A stretch of DNA of 64,000 nucleotides from Emiliania huxleyi CCMP1516 (lineage: Eukaryota > Haptophyta > Isochrysidales > Noelaerhabdaceae), in the NCBI RefSeq assembly GCF_000372725.1, contig NW_005202427.1, forward strand, positions 110,818-174,817, given 5' to 3'. The position numbers and the translations under genes are program-made. Shown here one piece after another: positions 8,749 through 18,222 of this stretch; the stretch's first letter is position 1; the number at the start of each line of letters is the position of its first letter. The notes beneath the pieces were generated by a model. The model had not been told where the DNA came from, made no database searches, and saw only the letters and a program-made list of their open reading frames with translations.

Positions 8749-10084
8749 ATGTCCTGGCTGCTGATCGCGATCTCCGCCGCGTTTATCGCTGGTCCGTGCT
8801 CAGCGCGTCACTGGCACCCGCCTGGTGCTCTGAATCCGCGTCCGCGCCTGGCGGTCGCCTGTGCCACAGACTCGAAGGGCCTCGGCGTCGCTGACGTGGC
8901 CGCTGCGGACGCTGCTGCGGATGGTGGTGTCGCCGCCACAGCAGCCGCAGGCTGGCGCGGCCCACTGCATGCTGCTGGCGTCCTATGGCGCTTCTCGAGG
9001 CCGCACACCCTCATCGGCTCCGCCCTGTGCATCCCCGCACTCTCTCTGTACGCCGCGCCGCCCGGCGCCGCCATCTCGAGTGCAGTGTTCGTGCCGCTGG
9101 TGCTGTACGCGATGGTGCCCTCCCTGCTCGTCAACGTGTACATCACCGGGCTCAACCAGCTCTTCGACATCCCCATCGACCGCGTCAACAAGCCCACCCT
9201 GCCCCTCGCCTCCGGCGAGATGTCGCCGGCCGTTGGCGCAGCCACGGTGCTGCTCTGCCTCGCCGGCGGCCTCGCCCTCGGCTGGGCCTTCCCGCCGCTG
9301 TGCAGCCCGGCGCTGCGCGCGACGCTGTGCGGCTCGGCCCTCCTCGGCACCGCCTACTCCTGCCCGCCAGTCCGCCTCAAGCGCTCTCCCCTCCTTGCAT
9401 CGCTCTGCATCATGTCGGTGCGCGGCGCACTCATCAACTGGGGCTTCTTCGCGCACGCGGCGGAGGCGTACGGCGCGTCGGTGTCGACGGCGGCGCTGCA
9501 GGCCTGGCGCTGCGCCGGCCCGGTCGCCTTCTTCACACTGTTCGGTGCGCTCACACCCACACAGACGTGGGCACAGACGGATATACACACAACACACGCA
9601 CGCAAAATGGCACACGCAAACACTCGCCTCCGACTCGACGTGGCGCGCAGGCACCGTCATCGCCCTCGTCAAAGACGTGCCAGACGTGCCCGGCGACGCG
9701 CGGTACGGCATCCGATCCTTCTCTGTCCGCGTCGGCCAGGCGCGGGTCCTCTCGCCGCACCTCGCCGCACCTCGCCGCATCTCTCACGGCTTCTTCCTCG
9801 GCCAGGCGCGGGTCCTCTCGCTCGCGACCGCTCTGCTCGGCGCAACGCTCGCGGCGGCGGCTGCCGCACTCGGCGTCGCCTCCGCCTCGGCGGCGGGGGG
9901 GGGAGCGTGGCTCGCGAGTGCGCGCCGCGCAGCCGTCGCCGTCGCGGCGGTGTGCGCGGCGCGGGCCGTGGCGCGCGAGTCCGCTGCGGTGGAGCCGACC
10001 GACGGGCCGTCGGTGTACGCCTTCTACATGAGGCTGTGGAAGCTGTTCTACGCCTCGTACGCCTGCCTGCCCTTTGCGCGATAG
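8749..10084 (+). CDS. homogentisate prenyltransferase (UbiA family; tocopherol or plastoquinone pathway)
   Basis: Condenses homogentisate with a prenyl diphosphate in plastid membranes. Exon 1 (8749-9544) begins with a hydrophobic signal-like leader (MSWLLIAISAAFIAGPC). It carries the first Asp-rich motif NQLFDIPIDRVNKP followed by LPLASGEMS, then LLGTAYSCPPVRLKR. A GT-AG intron at 9545-9650 (106 nt) restores GTVIALVKDVPDVPGDARYG, the second Asp-rich motif. Exon 2 then holds a 66-base in-frame segment (9740-9805) best read as a GC-AG intron, because it ends CTCAC..TTCTTCCTCGGCCAG and its removal joins SVRVGQ to ARVLSLA. The end is LWKLFYASYACLPFAR. Hydrophobic helices recur throughout. Features of both phytyl- (VTE2-1) and solanesyl- (VTE2-2) transferases are mixed, so the prenyl donor is left open. 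Confidence 0.88.
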
Positions 10085-10669
10085 AGGGCGCTCGTTGGGG
10101 GGGAGGCGTTCGAGCTCGCGCCGCCCCCCTCTCCTTCCCTTCCACGCGCTTAGGTCCACGACCTCCAGCGGGGGAGGGATACGTCGACACATCTCAACAG
10201 CTACGTACGAGTAGCTGTCGCGTTCCTGCATTCTGGGGGCAAGCGCGAGTCCATTTCGGACGCTAACACAGGGAACAGCTGGCGCGAGCCCATTCGCATT
10301 CCCCAGCTTCCCCTTCGGTCGATCGCGCCTCTGTACAGTGATGTCAGTCGAGTGTCTCTCTCTCTCTCGAGTCTCGTGAAATATTTACTACGGACTCTAT
10401 ATCTGTGGACCTATACATAGAAGCTAGAACTGGACAGACAACCTACCGTGTAGCGATGACTCCGAGAGACTCGGTCTGGGCCGTCTGGAGTCGCCTCGCG
10501 GACCACAGTCCACAGCCCTAACAGCCCCCCCCACTTGGGCCAGGTACCAATTTTGTCGAATTTATTTCAAAATCTGCAGGCGCGGAGCGCCTGCAAAAAT
10601 TTTGAAGAAATTTGCAGTCGGGCCTGATTTTCATCAAGATCTTTCAAATTTGCGGTGTGGAGTTGGGGG
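10085..10669. other. 3' flank plus AT-rich hairpin sequence
   Basis: No gene is seen. At 10567-10600 a near-perfect inverted repeat (TGCAGGCGC, GGA loop, GCGCCTGCA) is bracketed by AAATTT/TTTCAAAAT words. AT-rich words of the same kind (TCAAAATTTGC) reappear around the assembly gap at 11300-11620. Confidence 0.6.
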
Positions 10670-10975
10670 GTGTGGGTTAGGTTAGGGTTATTAGGGTTAG
10701 AGGGTTTAGGGTTAGGGTTAGGGTTAGGGGTAGGGTCTGGTTGTGTCTGTATATGCCAGCGTTGCAGGGTTCTGCGCTGGGATCTGGCCGCACAGCGCCG
10801 ACGACTAAGACTCAGCCCCACACGCTGACCTACGGCTTTAGGGTTAGGGTTAGGGTTAGGGTTAGGGTTAGGGTTAGTCTTCTTGCTTGTGTTTGTATGC
10901 CAGCGTTGCAGAGTTCTGCGCTGGGATCTGGCCCCAGCGCCGACGAGTAAGACTCAGCACCGCACGCTGACCCCA
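10670..10975. repeat. interstitial telomere-type (TTAGGG)n arrays alternating with a ~100-bp unit
   Basis: Two TTAGGG tracts (10676-10735, partly degenerate, and 10838-10878, perfect) are each followed by the same unit of about 100 bp: TGCCAGCGTTGCAG, TTCTGCGCTGGGATCTGGCC, CAGCGCCGACGA, TAAGACTCAGC, CACGCTGACC. TTAGGG is a common eukaryotic telomere repeat, and the alternation looks subtelomeric, yet genes lie on both sides. Confidence 0.9.
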
Positions 10976-11260
10976 CCAAATGCCGCCTCAGGGCGCCAGG
11001 CCGCCAGCCACCTCTTACAGCGGCCGGCGCCCTCTCGCGGCAAAAGGGTCGAGCGAGCGGGCAGAGTCGCGCGATGTCTGCGCACCCACGTGCCGATGGG
11101 CGGCACACGCAATCGAGAGAGGCCCTGTCACGCCGCCAGTAGCGTTCCGCACTCCCCACGCCACCAATTGCCGCCTCAGGGCGCCAGCCACCTCTTGCAC
11201 GCGGCCGGCGCCCTCTCGCGGCAAAAGGGTCGAGCGAGCGGGCAGAGTCGCGATGTCCCT
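10976..11260. repeat. direct duplication of ~95 bp
   Basis: The stretch CCGCCTCAGGGCGCCAG, GCGGCCGGCGCCCTCTCGCG, GCAAAAGGGTCGAGCGAGCG occurs at 10981-11076 and again at 11169-11254, separated by about 90 bp of other sequence. It directly follows the telomere-type arrays. Confidence 0.85.
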
Positions 11261-11269
11261 GCGCACCCG

Positions 11270-11785
11270 CGTGTTCGCCGCCTATATGCTCTATCCTGTG
11301 CCAAGACGGACACATTTTGACAATCAAAATCTACCTCAAAATTTGCGGCCGCCCCTCGAAATTTGCTGATCAAAATTTGCGGTGGCCCGGATCGAAACCT
11401 GTACTTTGGCCAATCCGCTATCCCTCCCGNNNNNNNNNNNNNNNNNNNNNNNNNNNNNNNNNNNNNNNNNNNNNNNNNNNNNNNNNNNNNNNNNNNNNNN
11501 NNNNNNNNNNNNNNNNNNNNNNNNNNNNNCCTGGGCCAAGAGGGACCCATTTTGACAATCAAAATTTCCCTCAAAATTTGGGGCCCCCCCTGAAAATTTG
11601 CGGATCAAAATTTGGGGGGGCCCGGATGGAAACCTGTTTTTTGGCAAACCCCCCCCCCCCCCCCCGCCCCCTTGCCCTTGTTGGGGTTGTCCTCGACAAT
11701 GTCCATCAAGCAGGTCGCCTCCAGCAGCGTACGCAGTACTCAGCGGGTTTTGCCCCCCCCCCCCCCTTCCCCCCCCCGCCGCCTT
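11270..11785. other. assembly gap (N 11430-11529) inside a duplicated, low-quality segment
   Basis: The same sequence (ATTTTGACAATCAAAAT, TCAAAATTTG, GATCAAAATTTG, CCCGGAT) precedes the N run at 11308-11400 and follows it at 11551-11635. The right copy drifts into runs of C and G, and 11645-11780 holds several long poly-C tracts. This looks like a low-quality contig end, so base calls here should not be trusted. Confidence 0.9.
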
Positions 11786-12532
11786 TTATAGAAGCCCCTC
11801 AGCCGGCGCGGCGATCCAAGACCGCCGACTGGCCCGGCGTGCAATGAGCACTGAGAGCAAGCCAAGGAGCGCGAAGACAAGTGTGCCAGCCAGAGACACG
11901 GGCGCGATTTGTGCGCTTCGATTAATGGGCGCGCCACCATCCACCAGGAAACCAATGCTGGGTTTCTTCCAAAAGTTGACCTTGACGTCACGTTGCGCGT
12001 CTTCGACTTTGATCACCTCTGCCACCCCGTCGTAGCTGTCGCTACCACCCCAATTCTCGACGTCCCGCTTCACCTTGTACGTGGTCCAGCCTGGCTGCCG
12101 CTCAATCGTGACCTGCGCAACCTCATCTGAAGCAAATTGTTGCTCGGTGCAGCACCAGCAGCTCGGCGATTCCCCGGCTGTGCTGGGGACAAAAACAGAA
12201 TAGATGCCGAGGCACTCGATGCTGCCTCTCACAGCCGCATCACAAGTGGCGTTCGGCAGTTCCGTCGGCGCTGCGGGCGGCAGTGGCACATTCTTTGGCC
12301 TTTTCCGCTCTGGACAGCCGCCCAGAGAGTTGAGCTTGTAGCCTGGCCAAGTGCCCGTTGTGATCTTTGCCTCTGCTTTGGCTATAGCCGCCGCCTCCTC
12401 CTCCTCGGTCCAGAGCGGGCCCCAGTCCCATTCCCCGTCATCGTCCCACCCGACCCCGCCCACCGAGCCTCCGAAACCGCCCCAAAAGCCGAGCGGCATG
12501 ACGCCCCCGACCAGACAGAGGCCGATCAGCAT
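11786..12532 (-). CDS. secreted or type I membrane protein of unknown function
   Basis: I do not recognise the family. The ATG at 12532 gives 248 residues. Residues 1-20 (MLIGLCLVGGVMPLGFWGG) look like a signal peptide. A Gly/Asp/Trp-rich stretch follows (WDDDGEWDWGPLW), then an acidic Ala/Glu helix and a Cys-containing ectodomain with CPER, ATCD, IECLG and a SCWCC cluster. Near the C-terminus a hydrophobic helix (VSLAGTLVFALLGLLSVLIA) with a basic RRASRRS stop-transfer is clear. The topology would be extracellular or lumenal with a short cytosolic tail. The last codons lie close to the low-quality poly-C region, so the true stop may differ. Confidence 0.6.
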   Translation of the reverse strand: MLIGLCLVGGVMPLGFWGGFGGSVGGVGWDDDGEWDWGPLWTEEEEAAAIAKAEAKITTGTWPGYKLNSLGGCPERKRPKNVPLPPAAPTELPNATCDAAVRGSIECLGIYSVFVPSTAGESPSCWCCTEQQFASDEVAQVTIERQPGWTTYKVKRDVENWGGSDSYDGVAEVIKVEDAQRDVKVNFWKKPSIGFLVDGGAPINRSAQIAPVSLAGTLVFALLGLLSVLIARRASRRSWIAAPAEGLL

Positions 12533-12626
12533 GCTGCTTCCGGCCTCTGTGGTAAAACGCTTTGATATTTGTCGCGCTCGCTTTTCTTCTCGACCGTTTT
12601 AGCCCCAACTGATCATGAAAGGGGGG

Positions 12627-12840
12627 ACGTGGCCCTGAGTTATGTGTACGCCAACTGAGGGTGTGTGGCAGCCAAGCTGGCTATGTGTCTTGTGAGCTTG
12701 TTTGTGTCTGTGTGTCGCTCGTGCGTCTCGTCATCATCTGTCTCGCGTCCACCCATACCGAGAGAAGAACTCTCTCCCCATATCGCGTTGGTGTCCAGTC
12801 CGAGCCTGGCTGTTCTTCACCTTCCTAACTAACTAACTGA
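12627..12840 (+). repeat. family A repeat with (TAAC)n tail
   Basis: Same order of blocks as 8450-8655, starting at GACGTGGCCCTGAGTTATG. It ends CTGTTCTTCACCTTCCTAAC, TAACTAACTGA. Confidence 0.85.
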
Positions 12841-13407
12841 TCATGTCCGTTCTCCCCCTCTGGACCAAAATCTATCTTCGGGTATGTTCGTAGAGCCGCA
12901 TGACTGAATATCTCGAGCGACTTCTTTCTTGTTCCCCGACGACGCTTGTTCTCCGAGATAGATGTGTGTGGTCCTACCTACTTACTAAGATCTAAGTAAG
13001 GAGGAGAAGAACAGCCAGGCTCGGACTGACACCGGCGCGGCGACAGGCAGGAGTGACGGCACTACCCCCCCCCCCCCTTCGCCCTCCCCTCGCGACTTGC
13101 TTGGGTAGTTCACATAAGCGCCACAACCCCGGGCCCGAACGAAATCGCACAGAGACATGCATGCATGCGTAGAGTTCACACATCACAGCTCTGGACCAGG
13201 TGCTTGATTACGTTACCGGATCCCAGCGATAAGCTCCCGAATTCCGGAATCCGGCCGCCGATTCCGTTCCCATGCAGGTGTCATCATGCATTTCCTATAA
13301 GGAAACGACCATCAGGAAACGACCATCTGTAGAGGCAATCGCCGTCCGGAGGCTTCCTTCGGTCGTCCATTGCTGCGATTTCGCCGTCGTAGTGGCCGTC
13401 GCCCGAG
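12841..13407. other. intergenic; 5'-truncated family A copy on the minus strand
   Basis: At 13002-13050 the words AGAAGAACAGCCAGGCTCGG are the reverse complement of the family A 3' end. At 13300-13330 the word AAACGACCATC is directly duplicated (CATCAGGAAACGACCATC). Nothing else is recognised. Confidence 0.6.
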
Positions 13408-15177
13408 ATGACGGCATCCGAGGCCGGGTCCTCGGGGGAGGAGGTGACAGGGGAGGTAATGACGCGGGAGGAAGAGCCGAAGCAAGCGGACTCTTCAGAC
13501 CCGCCAGACAGTGATGATGATGGCATTGATCGTGCAGGCGCATTTGATGTGGAGAGCCCGAGCCGGTTTGGAGCGCCGCCCAAGCACAGTGGTTGTAACT
13601 CCAACACGCCAGGGAACAAATTCCGGATCAAGAGCAACCAGATGCGGAACCGGTCCGTCTCACACCCGAATCTCTCCAGCGAGGCCCCCAACAGTGGCCT
13701 GCAGACAGCCCCGAGGCGGCGGCTGATTGGGTTTGGGTCCAAGCTGCCAGGGCAGCAGGAAATGGCGGCTCTCCGGGCGCGGCAAGCGGCAGCCGAGCTG
13801 CTTCCCGCCATGCTTACCTCCGCTCTCTTCGCTACGCTCCTGCTGCTGCACCTGGGCCGCGTCCTCGCCTGCAGCTCGGGCACGCCGCAAAGCCTGAGCG
13901 CGCTGATGCCAAGGAACTGGGACTGGAAGTGCGTCGGGGACCCGATCATGAATCGCCGCTTCGTCCCATTGCACGCGCTTGCTGTCTGCGTCTTCTGCAC
14001 CCGCTTCGTGCTCGAGCTGCGGAGCTGCTTTCAGTTCCTGCGCCGCAGCTGGAGGCTGCGCGCCTCGGATACAGCGCAGGATGCAGCGATGCGGCTGGGT
14101 GCGCCGACAGCGCCCCTGCGACCTAGCCTACACACGCAGCGAGTCCCCGCTACCCCTCACCCCTCCACCCCCCCCCCCCCCCCCCACCCCCCCCACCCCA
14201 CCCCCCCACCCCCCCCACCCCTCTCACCGCCTCGATCACGGCGTGCAGGGGAGAAGCTCGAGCAGTGGCGTTCCCACGCGGCAAGCGTTGGCCAAGACAG
14301 CACCAAGGTGCTGCTCGCGCGGCTCGCGGAGGTCTTCATCGCAGTGTACACTCTTTGCCTCTTCCCACCCATCGAGGATATCACATACGCACCCAGCTCG
14401 GAGCCGTCGATCGTAAAGTTGACCCCGGGCCCGTCGCGTCCTTGCGTGGACACGTCCAACCAATGCGGTGACTGGGCTAAAGCGGGCGAGTGCGAGAAGA
14501 ACCCGCGCTTCATGCTGAGGACGTGCTCAAAAGCGTGCGGCGGGTGCGGCGCGACAACGTCCGCCCCCCAGCCCACCGTCGAAGACCGCGAACCGTGGTG
14601 GCTCGGGACTGAATACTTCTACGAGCCGTGGCCTGAGGAGGCCCCTCGGACGGTCGCCTTGTTCGCTGGGAGCCTGCTGCTGGGGCTGGCTGCCTTGAGG
14701 CTGCTCGCGCCGCCGCGTGCTGTGCAGACGGCGCGCGGCTCCGCGCATTCCATTCGTACCCCGCCAGCTAACGACCCTGAGCCCGTCTTGCCTCCCGCCC
14801 CCTCTCAGATCCTCATCGGCCCTGCGCACTACTTGCTGCTGATCGCGCAGCTCATCCTTGCGGTCGGCACGGCGCTCTGCCGCGCGCCCGCCGTAGCGTG
14901 TGCCATCATCAGCGGCGCCGCAAACGCAATCCGCTGCCGCATCATCATGTTCCTCGGCGGAACAGCTCCCGCCGTGGCTGAGGAAAAGGCTGCTACCCGG
15001 GTGCCGAGCCCTGCGAGGTCGCACAGCGAGCCCTCGCCGCGACGGCGCCTGAGCAGGTCATCGAACCAGACCCCGAGGAAGGCAAGGCTCAAGTCGCCGC
15101 CCGTGATGACGGAGGCCGATGTGACCGACTGCAGCAGCTCTTCCCTCACGGCCGATGAGGTCTCTAAAGACAAATGA
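13408..15177 (+). CDS. membrane protein with a ShK (SXC) domain
   Basis: The ATG at 13408 gives up to 589 residues. The N-terminus is acidic and Ser-rich, likely cytosolic. Hydrophobic segments follow (LLPAMLTSALFATLLLLHLG; ALAVCVFCTRFVLEL; TKVLLARLAEVFIAVYTLCL). A ShK/SXC domain of six cysteines at about residues 347-383 (CVDTSNQCGDWAKAGEC, then FMLRTCSKACGGC) precedes further hydrophobic stretches (TVALFAGSLLLGLAALRLL; YLLLIAQLILAVGTALC) and a basic, Ser-rich tail. ShK domains occur widely in secreted and membrane proteins of algae; nothing here implies toxicity. Bases 14099-14248, encoding a polyproline stretch, have GTGCGC..CTCAC..GTGCAG ends and are 150 nt, so they are probably a retained in-frame intron; removal joins AAMRLG to EKLEQWR. 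Confidence 0.65.
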   Translation: MTASEAGSSGEEVTGEVMTREEEPKQADSSDPPDSDDDGIDRAGAFDVESPSRFGAPPKHSGCNSNTPGNKFRIKSNQMRNRSVSHPNLSSEAPNSGLQTAPRRRLIGFGSKLPGQQEMAALRARQAAAELLPAMLTSALFATLLLLHLGRVLACSSGTPQSLSALMPRNWDWKCVGDPIMNRRFVPLHALAVCVFCTRFVLELRSCFQFLRRSWRLRASDTAQDAAMRLGAPTAPLRPSLHTQRVPATPHPSTPPPPPHPPHPTPPPPPPLSPPRSRRAGEKLEQWRSHAASVGQDSTKVLLARLAEVFIAVYTLCLFPPIEDITYAPSSEPSIVKLTPGPSRPCVDTSNQCGDWAKAGECEKNPRFMLRTCSKACGGCGATTSAPQPTVEDREPWWLGTEYFYEPWPEEAPRTVALFAGSLLLGLAALRLLAPPRAVQTARGSAHSIRTPPANDPEPVLPPAPSQILIGPAHYLLLIAQLILAVGTALCRAPAVACAIISGAANAIRCRIIMFLGGTAPAVAEEKAATRVPSPARSHSEPSPRRRLSRSSNQTPRKARLKSPPVMTEADVTDCSSSSLTADEVSKDK

Positions 15178-15821
15178 TGATCCCCTCTGTGCCGAGTATT
15201 GCATGAAAAACGCAAAAACCAAGTAGTCTTGGGTGTAGCCTAGCTTGGGTGCCGGGTGTACTTTCTTTCTTTTGAAATGCTGCGGGGAGTTTTCTCTGGC
15301 TATCCCCCAAAATAAAGAAATCGACCCGAAATCGCCTCTCCAGTGAAAACACTCTCCCCACAAGTGTGTCTCAAGCCGCGGTGTTCTGGCTACTGGTGCT
15401 TAGAGGTGCCGAGAGGTCTGTAACCTAAGGTCTCAGTGCAAGGTCTAGGCGGAAGGACTGTGGCTGCAGGAGCAGGTACCCATCACGGTGTTCACGCATC
15501 ACCCCATCAGGCATCAGCCATCACTTTTACCTGTGTGTGGGGTGAATCAGAGATTTGTGTCGTTACGCAGCCCAGGGATTTTTGTTTGAGTTTCCCAAGT
15601 TTTAGGGGGGTAGGTAGGTACTAGGTAGTCGTGCTCGTGGGGCCCGGCAAAAAAGTCGCAGTCTCAGCCTGCAATTCTTCTTCTCGTGTGCGAGGTCTCG
15701 TAAAATTCTTCTTCTGGCGGACGTGCTATACAGAACAAGCTGACGCGGGCCCAATACCTCGATGAGGTGACTTCGACCACTAAGAACTGGCTGGGGCTGC
15801 AGAAGCCAGAAGCAGCGTATC
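15178..15821. other. intergenic region
   Basis: AATAAA occurs at about 15311-15317. Nothing else is recognised until the family G fragment. GGTAGGTAGGTACTAGGTAG at 15610-15630 is a microsatellite-like scrap similar to the repeat tails elsewhere. Confidence 0.4.
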
Positions 15822-16010
15822 TCGGTCGTTCTTCACACGGCAATCGCAGAGCAGATTGTGAACGAGCTTGCCTGTGGCGGGGGCGGGCGGGTGCACGGAG
15901 CTAAGTGCCTCGCCGCCCTCGCGGGAGTCGCTTAGGCGGCTCCCGAGTGTACCTGTGTTAGTCCCAGTGGCCCAGTGCGCGCCAGTCCCGTGCTTTGTAA
16001 AATTCTTCCC
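15822..16010 (+). pseudogene. family G: 3' end of a repeated coding sequence plus its 3' flank
   Basis: The frame from 15822 reads SVVLHTAIAEQIVNELACG, then RVHGAKCLAALAGVA and a TAG at about 15933. At 53635-53736 a second copy reads VVLHTAVAWQTVNELACG, then IVHGAKCIAALNGVA and TAG. After the stop both share GGCGGCTCC, GTGTTAGT/GTGATAGT-like words and GCGCGCCAGT, then AAATTCTT. The family is unknown to me. Copies keep the 3' end and lose the 5' part, as expected of retroposed or 5'-truncated elements. 3'-only copies lie near 2985, 40650-40870 (minus), 47692 and 53500. Confidence 0.65.
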
Positions 16011-17363
16011 AGGTGTAGTTTATTTTTGCTTGGCCGGCACTCATGATGAAATTCTGCAAAACCCCGACCGGCCCCTGCCCTGCCCCTACCTACCTACCTA
16101 CCTACCTACCTACCTACCCTACTTATGGGAAACTCAAAAAGAAATCACGGGATGGGTGAAGGTGGGGTACTATACCAACTAAAGTGATGGGTTGGTGGTA
16201 CTCTCCTGCAACCACAGTCCTTCCTGTGACATGGCAGGCCACTCTCAAGCCCTATACATGCATGCATCAATCAGTCAGATCACCCACTTGGGGAGGGTTG
16301 ACATCGTGGTTTCCGCGGAAAATTTCTTTTTAAAAGTCCAGCGTGAAGAGAGGGAAAACCCCGACGCGAGGGCCGAGACCTACCCTACCTACCCCGTCAT
16401 CAGTGCCGCCGAAGGAAAAATAATACTCAGTGTACCCCATGTATCTTTGTAAGTATCGAGGTCTCGTGACTCGCGGCGAGCCGAGCCAGGCCACGGCGGG
16501 GGGCTCGGCCTGCTGAGAGAAGACCTTCCCCGACGGCAGTGACAATTTACCCGACATCAATCTTCGACGGCAAGCTCGAGAACTGCGCCTCCAAAGTCGC
16601 CCAGATTCGCCTCTCGCGGCGCGCTGAGTTAGTATCGCCGGTGCGCCAGCCGGCTCTGCTCCACAGCAGGGCATGCCTGACTGGCTCCTGCTAGCCGTGC
16701 GTCCTGGTGGCATCCATTGCCAGCTCAGGTAGCCTCAGGAGGTCGCCTCGCGCACAACTCGGCGCCGCACAGCACCGCTCCGCGTTACTACCGAGTTAGT
16801 ATCGTCGACCCACAGAGACTGCTCTTCTGTAGGTGGAGCCGACAAACGCCGGCCGGGTCGCCCCCATCGCCGCCGCCGGGGCGGCGGCGGCCTCGGCGGA
16901 CCATCCGGCGCGCCGCGCGCCCGACGGGGAGGTGTTCACCACTCCTGGCTCCTCACCCCGCCACGCCTTCGTGCAGACGCCGTGGCACCCGCCTCAGGCG
17001 CCGCTCGGACTCGGTTGACGGCCGCCCAAGTGCTTGGCTCGTGCCCAGCCGACCGGCAGGCGATGCCCACTCGCTGCTAGGCTAATCTCGGGCTGTCCGG
17101 CGTCAGTGTGGTGCCGTGAGGGGCGCCGCCCCCAAAACTACGACTATTAGTACCGAGCGGGGGCAGTGCATTTAATTCTGTCAAAAATCGAAATGTGCTC
17201 CGTGGGACGTATTGGGCTAGGATCATACGTCCGGGAGGCCCCCCATGCGTGCCGCAACGACCCGCAGTTCTGGTACCACTCTGTTCACGTTCACAGCTCT
17301 TAAGTGTGCCATAACTCCGATCATGAGGTAGACGCCTGTGCAGCCAGCCACAGGTGGACAGCA
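16011..17363. other. intergenic region with (CTAC)n microsatellite and a possible stray exon
   Basis: CCTACCTACCTACC runs at 16083-16120. From 16833 a frame reads VEPTNAGRVAPIAAAG to a TGA at 17018, directly after CTCTTCTGTAG, which could be a 3' splice site. No upstream exon could be attached, so I do not call a gene. Confidence 0.4.
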
Positions 17364-18222
17364 ATGTCAATGTCCCAGAACGTTAGCCTGCCACAGATCT
17401 TCTTGGTCGGAGTTGGCTACTGCCGCGAGTCACGCAGCCTCGCCCACGTCAACTCGTGGGACGATACGATTGAGTCATGCCTTGACCGGCACGACTGTAT
17501 CGCCCGCTGCTATGCCTTCCGGAGCTGTGTCGCTGTGGCGTGGGCCGCGACGCCCAAGTCCGACCACTCCCAGTGTCGTGAGCTAGGAAAGCCGCGATGC
17601 GTCAACTACATCACCTACTCGGGGCAGCTTGCTGGAGGAACCGACTCCCACGCCCGAGAGTACGAGTGCCTGAGCCGGTACGCGGCCCTGCCGGTCGCGC
17701 CCTCGCTGCCTCCTATGCCGTCGCCGCCGCGGCCGCCTGTGCGCCCGCCACCCGCGCCCGTCGTGCGGGCTCCGGCTGACATCACTGGCATCGTGAGCCT
17801 CGCCGTGTGCGTCCTCCTGCTCTACCTCGTGCTCGAGGCGGTGCGGCCAATGCCGCTGTCCGGAGAGCAGGAGGCGGCGATCCGCGACGTCTTCCGCACC
17901 TTTGACAAGGACCGCTCGGGTGCATGCCGCCACCAGGAAGCCGCAGCATCCTCGCCCACGGTCTCATTGCGACCCCCGCCGCCGCCCGCCTGCCGCCGCA
18001 GGCACAATGGATGCCAAGGAGGTGAGCAGGGCGTTGGAGGCGATGGGACTCGACCTCAGCCGGCAGGAGGCGAAGGGGGTGCTAATGCAGCTCGACAAGG
18101 ACGGCAGCGGTGCGCTCTCCTTCTCCGAGTTCCGCACCTTGATGCACTCAGCGTGTGGCGGGCTGCGCGGGCTGCCATCGCTACGGAAGAATCTGCAGCG
18201 GCTCAAGACCGGGCTCGTGTGA
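17364..18222 (+). CDS. membrane protein with Cys-rich (PAN/apple-like) ectodomain and EF-hands
   Basis: Two exons, 17364-17919 and 18002-18222, joined by an 82-nt GT-AG intron (17920-18001) whose removal completes the EF-hand FDKDRSGTMDAKEVSRAL. The N-terminal part has regularly spaced Cys (GYCRES, SCLDRHDCIARCYAF, SQCRELGKPRC), like PAN/apple modules or other Cys-rich folds. Then comes a proline-rich hinge (PPMPSPPRPPVRPPPAP) and one transmembrane helix (ITGIVSLAVCVLLLYLVLEAV). The C-terminal cytosolic part has two EF-hands: DKDRSGTMDAKE and DKDGSGALSFSE, both with complete Ca-binding spacing. It may sense calcium while binding a surface ligand; that is inference. The start at the ATG at 17364 is uncertain because no clear signal peptide follows; an upstream exon may be missing. 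Confidence 0.7.

Noticed and set aside
10670..10880. True chromosome end
   Set aside because: Sequence and genes continue on both sides, so the TTAGGG tracts are interstitial unless the scaffold is misjoined.
13408..15177. Calling the ShK-domain gene a toxin
   Set aside because: ShK/SXC modules are common in non-toxic membrane and secreted proteins; the multi-pass architecture and cytosolic-like ends do not suggest a toxin.
16833..17018. Possible exon after CTCTTCTGTAG
   Set aside because: No upstream exon or conserved motif could be joined to it, so it is only mentioned in the intergenic note.
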